Of a DNA stretch of 15,733 nt, positions 7,943-12,668 are shown piece by piece. The DNA is from Schlegelella_A sp031360885. GTDB taxonomy: Bacteria > Pseudomonadota > Gammaproteobacteria > Burkholderiales > Burkholderiaceae_C. Below the pieces are notes generated by a model. That model was given only the letters and a program-made list of their open reading frames with translations. It did not search any database and was not told the DNA's origin. Numbering within the stretch: the first letter of the stretch is position 1; every line of letters begins with the position of its first letter. The stretch covers positions 1 to 15,733 of the forward strand of contig JANMCC010000373.1 in NCBI GenBank assembly GCA_031360885.1. Direction: 5' to 3'. A program made the position numbers and the translations under genes.

Positions 7943-8700
7943 CGCGATCCGCTCAGGCTCCAGAGGAGCGTGCGCGCGAGGAACACCGCGTCGCTTCGCC
8001 GGCCGTTGTTGCCGACTCGCGGCAGGGCGAAAAGGCTCTGGCCCGTGCGCACCCGGCCACGCTCGGTGGTCACCGCGGTCCGGTAGCCGGCTTCGGCGGC
8101 GGTGGCGACGCACGCCGCGTCGTGGTCGCCGTAAGGAAAGCAGAAGTGCTCGACGGCGACGCCGAGGCGCTGTTCGAGAACCGCCTTCGACTCGGCAACC
8201 TCGCGGCGCATTTGCGCCGGCTCGACTCGCGGCAAGTGAGGATGGGTGAGGGTGTGCGAGCCGATGCGCATGCCGGCGGCGAGCCATTCGCGAATGCCGG
8301 CCAGGTCCATCAGCGGCTTGCGCACGCCGAGCAGCTCGCTGTCCCAGGCGTTGTACTCGCCGATTCGCTCGGCGACGAGATAGCAGGTGGCGCTGAAGCC
8401 GTGCTCGCGCAGCGCCGGCAGGGCGAGCTCGAGGTTGTCGCGGTAGCCGTCGTCGAAGGTGACGATGGCGACCCGGCCGCGCTTCTCGCCGCGCAGGAAG
8501 GGCAGGCCCTCGTCCATCGAGACGCCGCGGTAGCCGTGGCGTGCCAGGACCCCGAGCTGACGGCGGAACTTCTCGAGGCCGAGATAGAGCCCGCGATGCG
8601 TCGCCCCGGGAGGCGCCTCGCCGATGTTGTGGTACGTCAGGATCGGCACCGGGTTCGCCGGTGCGGCGACGGGATCTGCGCGCTCGCCGGGGGTCGGCAT
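7939..8700 (-). CDS. Polysaccharide deacetylase (NodB homology, carbohydrate esterase 4 type)
   Basis: The family removes N- or O-acetyl groups from sugars with a metal-dependent active site. This 253-residue protein has the NodB core motifs: TFDDG (81-85, catalytic base and metal aspartates), SHTLTH (148-153, metal-binding histidines H149 and H153) and FPYG (188-191). LPRVGN (226-231) lies where the last motif is expected. PILTYHNIG (19-27) is the common N-terminal strand of this subgroup. There is no signal peptide: the first 18 residues are polar and proline-rich, so the enzyme appears cytoplasmic and would act on a precursor before export. The ATG at 8700 starts two bases after the GT4 stop, and the next gene starts within its stop codon. 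It therefore belongs to a tightly coupled run. Removal of an acetyl group from an N-acetylhexosamine of a lipid-linked oligosaccharide is an inference. Confidence 0.88.
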   Translation of the reverse strand: MPTPGERADPVAAPANPVPILTYHNIGEAPPGATHRGLYLGLEKFRRQLGVLARHGYRGVSMDEGLPFLRGEKRGRVAIVTFDDGYRDNLELALPALREHGFSATCYLVAERIGEYNAWDSELLGVRKPLMDLAGIREWLAAGMRIGSHTLTHPHLPRVEPAQMRREVAESKAVLEQRLGVAVEHFCFPYGDHDAACVATAAEAGYRTAVTTERGRVRTGQSLFALPRVGNNGRRSDAVFLARTLLWSLSGSR

Positions 8701-8702
8701 CG

Positions 8703-9845
8703 CTAGCGCGGCGCCGCCGGGGCCGCGGGCCGGACCTTGCCGTGAGGGCGCGCCAGAGCGAGCTCGTGCTCGACCTGCTCCAGCAGCCGCTCGCCGACGT
8801 CGCGAAAGCGCGCACTCGCGTAGCGCTCGAGGATCTGCGCGCGCGCCTTCGCGCCCATCTCCGCGGCGCGGGCAGGATCGCGCGCCAGCGCGAGCATCGC
8901 CTGCGCGAGCGCCTCGACGTCGCCGACCTCGCACAGCCACCCCGTCTCGCCCGGGCGCACGCTGTGCGCGAGCTCGCCGACGCGAGTGGCGATGACCGGC
9001 AGCGCCGCCTGCATCGCCTCGTGCGCGGCGATGCAGAAGCCTTCCTTCAGGGAGGTTTGCACATAACCGTGCAGACTCGCCAGGAACGGCGCCGGCGGCG
9101 CGACGAAGCCGGCGAAGCGCAGCGACGCGCCGAGGCCGAGCTGCGCGGCGAGGGCTTCGAGCGCCGCCTGCTCAGGGCCGTCGCCGGCAAGGTGCAGCTC
9201 GAGGCGCGCGCCGAGCCCGCCGTCGATCTCGCGCGCCCGCGCGAACGCGCGCAGCAGCACCGCGTACTGCTTGCTGTGATGCAGCCGGCCGAGGCTGCCC
9301 AGGCGGATCGGGCCGGTGCCCGGCCACGGCGTCGCGCAGGGCGCGGCCGGGTCGGCGACGAACGGCGGCCAGACCTCGATCCGCTCGGCCGGCACGCCGA
9401 GCGCCGACTGAGTGAAGCGGCGCACCGCTTGCGAGTCGGCAACCCAGCGCGAGCTCAGGCCCCGCGTGCGGCGCAGCAGCCGCAGGTTGGTCGGCTTGAG
9501 GTAGTCGCTGTGCTGCCAGCTGACCACCGGAATGTCGAGCAGCCGGCCGGCCAGCTGGCCGTAGAGCGTCGCCCGGGTGAGCGAGGTCCACAGCAGATCG
9601 GGTCGGTCGCGGCGCAAGCGCCGGACCAGGCGCAGCGCCGGCAGCAGCACGTCGCCGCGGCCGTGGCCGATCACCGCGCAGGCGATGCCGGCTTGCGCGA
9701 GGCGCGGACCCGCCTTGCCGTCCTGCGGCATCAGGGCCACGACCTCGACGTGGTGGCCGAGCTCGCGCATCAGGCCGATCACCCGGATCATCGGGAACGC
9801 CGCGCCGCCGCCGTTCAGGCCGTTGATCAGGTAGACGATGTTCAT
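8703..9845 (-). CDS. GT4-type glycosyltransferase
   Basis: This 380-residue retaining GT-B glycosyltransferase starts with the acceptor-domain strand and glycine loop IVYLINGLNGGGAA (3-16). WQHSDYLKP (110-118) and WVADSQAVRRF (134-144) follow and are typical of the family before the hinge. The donor-binding half has GSLGRLHHSKQY (183-194) with the phosphate-contacting basic residues R187 and K192, LHLAGDGPE (218-225) and the EX7E motif in EGFCIAAHE (E268 to E276). The C-terminal helix region is followed by an Ala/Pro-rich tail. No membrane segment is seen, so it works in the cytoplasm or at the inner face of the membrane. The ATG at 9845 lies seven bases after the stop of the upstream cyclo-ligase gene, and the deacetylase starts two bases after its own stop. 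It probably extends a lipid-linked glycan. The sugar cannot be deduced. Confidence 0.88.
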   Translation of the reverse strand: MNIVYLINGLNGGGAAFPMIRVIGLMRELGHHVEVVALMPQDGKAGPRLAQAGIACAVIGHGRGDVLLPALRLVRRLRRDRPDLLWTSLTRATLYGQLAGRLLDIPVVSWQHSDYLKPTNLRLLRRTRGLSSRWVADSQAVRRFTQSALGVPAERIEVWPPFVADPAAPCATPWPGTGPIRLGSLGRLHHSKQYAVLLRAFARAREIDGGLGARLELHLAGDGPEQAALEALAAQLGLGASLRFAGFVAPPAPFLASLHGYVQTSLKEGFCIAAHEAMQAALPVIATRVGELAHSVRPGETGWLCEVGDVEALAQAMLALARDPARAAEMGAKARAQILERYASARFRDVGERLLEQVEHELALARPHGKVRPAAPAAPR

Positions 9846-9852
9846 GCCCGGC

Positions 9853-10437
9853 TCACCCGTGCTCGTACATGACGCCGTCCTCGGTCAGGATCGCGTCGAG
9901 CGGCCGATCGACCTCGGTGGCGCGCAGGAACGGCAGGAAGCCATGCGTGTAGCTCACGCCCACCGTCACCGGCCGCGGCTGCAGCGCGTTCAGCGTCCGG
10001 TCGAAGAAGCCGCCGCCGTAGCCGAGGCGAACCCCGCCCGGGCCGAAGCCGAGGCAGGGCACGATCAGCATCTGCGGCACGAACTCGTCGGTGTCCTTCG
10101 GCTTGGGAATGTCGTAGGCGTCGAGCTCCATCTCGCAGCCCGGGTACCAGACGCGAAAGCGCAGGCTCTGCGTCTCGCGGTCGGCGACCGGCAGGCCGAT
10201 GCGCCGCATGTCGCCCTCGCCCGACGCTTCGGTCCAGCGGTAGAGCGCCGGCAGCGGATCGAACTCGCCCTTGATCGGCCAGTAGGCGCCGATCGACTTC
10301 TCGCGCCGGCCGACCAGCCAGACGCGAAGCACGCTCTGCAGTTCGACCGCGCGCTCGAGCCGGTCAGGCAGCGACTGGCGCGCGGCGACCAGCTTGCGGC
10401 GCAAGGCCTGGCGTTCTGTCTCCGGTGTCGCTGCCAT
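9853..10437 (-). CDS. 5-formyltetrahydrofolate cyclo-ligase, copy 1 (glycan-cluster copy)
   Basis: This enzyme uses ATP to convert 5-formyl-THF to 5,10-methenyl-THF, returning a storage form of folate to the one-carbon pool. The 194-residue protein shows the N-terminal ALRRKLVAARQSL helix (11-23), IGAYWPIKGEFDPLPAL (49-65) with the folate-site KGE, LIVPCLGFGPGG (124-135), and the ATP-site LGYGGGFFDR (138-147), where most relatives have YYDR. It ends with PLDAILTE. The ATG at 10437 follows GAGGGAA with GAGG 11 bases upstream and gives the usual family length. An in-frame ATG at 10482 would add 15 residues. G/C third positions in this frame already run 14 of 15 over that stretch, so the longer form is possible. 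Its 5' end overlaps the DUF2917 gene by 74 bases, and it lies seven bases before the GT4 gene, so it seems to be co-transcribed with glycan genes. Confidence 0.9.
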   Translation of the reverse strand: MAATPETERQALRRKLVAARQSLPDRLERAVELQSVLRVWLVGRREKSIGAYWPIKGEFDPLPALYRWTEASGEGDMRRIGLPVADRETQSLRFRVWYPGCEMELDAYDIPKPKDTDEFVPQMLIVPCLGFGPGGVRLGYGGGFFDRTLNALQPRPVTVGVSYTHGFLPFLRATEVDRPLDAILTEDGVMYEHG

Positions 10438-10936
10438 CGGCCAGGTTCCCTCGCGCTGCGCGTGCAGCGCCACGGTCGGCATTGTGCAAGACCGCGGTCG
10501 TGCCGGCCTTGACGGCGAGGGTGCGAACGCGCCCGTCGGAGACCGGCCCGAACAACGCCCCGGCAACGACCAACGCGGCCACCGCGGCGACGCTGCCGAT
10601 GCCGAGCCGCTGGACAGGATTCACCAGGTCCCAGCAGCGGGCGAAGCGGTCGCGCAGGCGCTCCTGCAGCGTGCGCGGCTGCCAGGCGATCACCGCCGGC
10701 GCGCCGCGGCTCCACGACTCGACCAGGGTCTGGCCCGAATCGCGAACGTCGAACGACTCTCCGGCGGCGAGAAAGTGATCGCTCGGGTCGCCGCTGTGGG
10801 TGAGCCAGACGCTGCCCGAGAGAATCGACACCTGGCCGCCGCCGGTGCCCAAGGCGACGACATGGCCGGCCGGGAGGTCGCGCAGGGCGTCGGCGCCGAC
10901 GGAGCCCAGAAAGGTCGAAGACTGTTGCGTATTCAT
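10364..10936 (-). CDS. DUF2917 domain protein with a C-terminal membrane segment
   Basis: The N-terminal half (about residues 18-85) matches the DUF2917 pattern: a LPAGHVVALGTGGGQVSILSG strand pair, then VWLTHSGDPSDHFLAAGESF and a final strand. This is a small beta-rich, cupin-like domain of unknown function, common in Burkholderiales beside LysR genes. Unlike compact family members, this 190-residue protein continues with an amphipathic stretch (90-108) and one predicted membrane helix (about 111-131, rich in Ala, Val, Gly and Leu). A basic, low-complexity tail follows. The tail from residue 151 has only 24 of 40 codons ending in G or C, against 23 of 24 just before it, and overlaps the cyclo-ligase frame, so the true C-terminus is doubtful. 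Two adjacent ATGs exist. The one at 10936 is chosen because AGGTGG (10947 to 10942) lies five bases upstream. It is transcribed divergently from the LysR gene. Confidence 0.75.
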   Translation of the reverse strand: MNTQQSSTFLGSVGADALRDLPAGHVVALGTGGGQVSILSGSVWLTHSGDPSDHFLAAGESFDVRDSGQTLVESWSRGAPAVIAWQPRTLQERLRDRFARCWDLVNPVQRLGIGSVAAVAALVVAGALFGPVSDGRVRTLAVKAGTTAVLHNADRGAARAARGNLADGSDTGDRTPGLAPQAGRRAPVAA

Positions 10937-11030
10937 CATGGCCACCTGTTCATTGACGACGCCGTCATCATCGTCACTACTACAGGGTAAATCCAATGAA
11001 ACCCATCGCATCGATTGATGCTTCCAGAGC
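10937..11030. promoter_or_regulatory. Divergent intergenic region between the DUF2917 and LysR genes
   Basis: This 94-base gap is visibly richer in A and T than the flanking genes. It holds a perfect inverted repeat TGACG-N4-CGTCA (10954-10967) and a second one at 11008-11021 described separately. TTGACG (10953-10958) could serve as a plus-strand -35 box, but no convincing -10 follows at 17 bases. On the minus strand TTGGAT (10998 to 10993) and GATGAT (10974 to 10969) form a weak pair with an 18-base spacer. The region most likely carries both divergent promoters and the LysR operator. Confidence 0.6.
11005..11019 (+). promoter_or_regulatory. Probable LysR-type operator (T-N11-A box, ATC-N9-GAT)
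   Basis: ATC (11005-11007) and GAT (11017-11019) are separated by nine bases, giving the T-N11-A arrangement recognised by LysR-type regulators. It is embedded in the perfect dyad GCATC-GATT-GATGC (11008-11021). It lies 11 bases upstream of the LysR ATG, so binding would suit autorepression together with control of the divergent DUF2917 gene. Confidence 0.55.
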
Positions 11031-12032
11031 ATGAATACCCATTCCCGGCGGCCGCTCTCCCTGACCAACCTGCGGGCCTTCGAGGCGGTGGCCCGGCTGC
11101 TCAGCTTCGGCGCCGCGGCCGACGAGCTGTACCTCACCCAGTCGGCGATCAGCCGGCAGATCAAGAGCCTGGAAGACGAGCTCGGCGCGAGCCTGTTCGT
11201 CCGCGGCACGCGCTCGGTGCAGATGTCGCCCGACGGCCAGACGCTGCTGCGCGCCGTCGAGCCCTGGCTCGCCAAGCTCGACAGCAGCGTGCAGCAGATC
11301 CGCCGCTCGCGCAGCCGCCGGCGGGTCAGCGTCGCCACCTTCGCCTCGTTCGGCTCGCTCTGGCTGCTGCCGCGGATCGAGGCGTTCCAGCGCGAGCATC
11401 CCGACATCGACATCCGGGTCTCGGCGCACGACGCGATCGCCGATCTCGACGATCCCGAGCTCGACCTGGCGCTGCGCTACCTGAGCCCCGGCCAGGTGCC
11501 CGCCGGTGGCGTGCACATGTTCGACGAGACCCTGACGCCGGTGGTCAGCCGAGCCCTCTGGGAGCAGATCCGGCTCGGCCACGCGCCGCCGCTGGCCCGG
11601 CCGGCCGACCTGGTGCAGCACACCCTCGCCGAGGAAGACGACGACCGGCCGAGCACCGAGTTCCTGAGCTGGCGCCACTGGCTCGCCGCGCAGGGCCAGC
11701 CCGGCCTGCAGCCCCGGCGCTGGCTCTACCTCAACTTCACCTACCAGCAGGTGCAGGCCGCGCTCGCCGGCCACGGCGTCGCCCTGGCACGGGTGCCGCT
11801 GGTGTTCGAGGCGCTGCAGCGCGGCGAGCTGGTCGAGCCCTTCGGCGCGGCGGGCCGGGTCGGCAGCCCGTTTTCCTACTGGATGCTGGTCGCGCCGGCG
11901 AGCCGTGCCCGCTCGGAGGTGCTGGAGTTCGGCGCCTGGGTCGAGGCCGAGGCGGCGGCCACCCGGGCCGCGGTGGAGACCGGCGGCCGGGCCGCGGCCC
12001 CGGCGCCGCCTAGCGCGGCCCCTGCTCGGTGA
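11031..12032 (+). CDS. LysR-family transcriptional regulator (GcvA-like)
   Basis: This 333-residue regulator has an N-terminal winged helix-turn-helix (about residues 8-68). It reads LSLTNLRAFEAVARLLSFG, then AAADELYLTQSAISRQIKSLE as the recognition unit, and LGASLFVRGTRSVQMSPDGQTLL as the wing. A linker helix (70-95) with a basic RRSRSRRR stretch leads to the effector-binding domain (about 97-300; VSVATFASFGSLWLLPRIEAFQ begins the first subdomain). The sequence style is that of the GcvA/AmpR branch. The last 30 residues are Ala/Pro-rich and overlap the convergent cyclo-ligase gene by 23 bases. The start at 11031 puts the helix-turn-helix at the normal distance from the N-terminus, although only a weak AGAG lies upstream. 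It is divergent from the DUF2917 gene and a T-N11-A box lies just upstream. Its ligand is unknown. Control of the DUF2917, cyclo-ligase and glycan run is plausible but inferred. Confidence 0.93.
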   Translation: MNTHSRRPLSLTNLRAFEAVARLLSFGAAADELYLTQSAISRQIKSLEDELGASLFVRGTRSVQMSPDGQTLLRAVEPWLAKLDSSVQQIRRSRSRRRVSVATFASFGSLWLLPRIEAFQREHPDIDIRVSAHDAIADLDDPELDLALRYLSPGQVPAGGVHMFDETLTPVVSRALWEQIRLGHAPPLARPADLVQHTLAEEDDDRPSTEFLSWRHWLAAQGQPGLQPRRWLYLNFTYQQVQAALAGHGVALARVPLVFEALQRGELVEPFGAAGRVGSPFSYWMLVAPASRARSEVLEFGAWVEAEAAATRAAVETGGRAAAPAPPSAAPAR

Positions 12033-12609
12033 CGATCAGGGCAAGCGGGACGTCGTGTGGCCGGGCCGCGAACGTCGCCGCGTCGATCCGGCCCGCCGAC
12101 CAGGCGACGCCGATCGCGGTGGCGTCCGGGTGGGCGGCGAGCCAGCGGTCGTAGTAGCCGCCGCCGTAGCCGAGCCGGTGGCCGGCATCGGTGAAACCGA
12201 CGCAGGGCACGACCAGGACGTCGGGCACGACCACGGCGCCGGCGCACGAGCCGATGCCGCACTCGTCGGCCACGCCCGGCGACGCGCCGTCCCAGCGCCG
12301 GAACTCCATCGCTTTCGGCACGCGGCGTGCATAAGGCAGCGCGAGAGGCAAATCGGCGAAGCGCCGGTCGGCGGCAAGCGCGGCGACTGCGTTAAATTCG
12401 GACGGGAAGGCGCAGTACAGGCCCAGGCACTCCGGCTCGAGCTCGGCGATCACCTCTCTCAGGGCCACGGCCAGAGCGAGGCTGGCGGCCGCGGCGGCGG
12501 GCGAAGACAGGAAAGCCTCGCGCTCGGCGAGCAGCCGCTGGCGCAGGGCGCGACGGGCGGCGCGGGCAGGATCGATGGGGGCGTCGGCGGAAGAAGGCGC
12601 TTCGGTCAC
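12010..12609 (-). CDS. 5-formyltetrahydrofolate cyclo-ligase, copy 2 (Slt-linked copy)
   Basis: This second cyclo-ligase has 199 residues and catalyses, by family membership, the ATP-dependent conversion of 5-formyl-THF to 5,10-methenyl-THF. It shows ARRALRQRLLAEREAF (18-33), LGLYCAFPSEFNAVAAL (62-78), VLVVPCVGFTDAGHRLGYG (131-149) and the canonical GYGGGYYDR (147-155), followed by IGVAWSAGRID and LIVTEQG. Where copy 1 has PIKGE, this copy has FPSEF: the glutamate is kept but the basic residue is not. An extra 15-20 residue Ala/Pro-rich N-terminus precedes the domain. The start is GTG at 12609, with no clear Shine-Dalgarno sequence. Only 18 bases separate it from the divergent slt start. Its 3' end overlaps the convergent LysR gene by 23 bases. 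From memory, a cyclo-ligase divergent from slt is common in Burkholderiales, so this is probably the ancestral copy. Confidence 0.9.
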   Translation of the reverse strand: MTEAPSSADAPIDPARAARRALRQRLLAEREAFLSSPAAAAASLALAVALREVIAELEPECLGLYCAFPSEFNAVAALAADRRFADLPLALPYARRVPKAMEFRRWDGASPGVADECGIGSCAGAVVVPDVLVVPCVGFTDAGHRLGYGGGYYDRWLAAHPDATAIGVAWSAGRIDAATFAARPHDVPLALIVTEQGPR

Positions 12610-12668
12610 GGAAAAAAGGCGCAGCGGATGCGAGTGACGAAGACGGCGGTACGGGGCGAATCAGTATA
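12610..12668. promoter_or_regulatory. Divergent cyclo-ligase/slt junction with start signals inside coding DNA
   Basis: Only bases 12610-12627 lie between the GTG at 12609 (minus) and the ATG at 12628 (plus). AAAAGG (12614-12619) is a good Shine-Dalgarno sequence for slt, eight bases before its ATG. The minus-strand TATACT (12668 to 12663) is close to a -10 consensus for the cyclo-ligase, with a leader of about 45 bases, and lies inside the slt signal-peptide region. Its -35 is weak. No clear slt promoter was recognised upstream, where it would fall inside the cyclo-ligase gene. Confidence 0.4.

Noticed and set aside
10438..10936. 6S RNA gene near a 5-formyl-THF cyclo-ligase, as seen in many proteobacteria
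   Set aside because: The upstream side of copy 1 is occupied by the DUF2917 coding region, and copy 2 has only 18 bases before slt. There is no room for, or sign of, a 6S-like long hairpin at either place.
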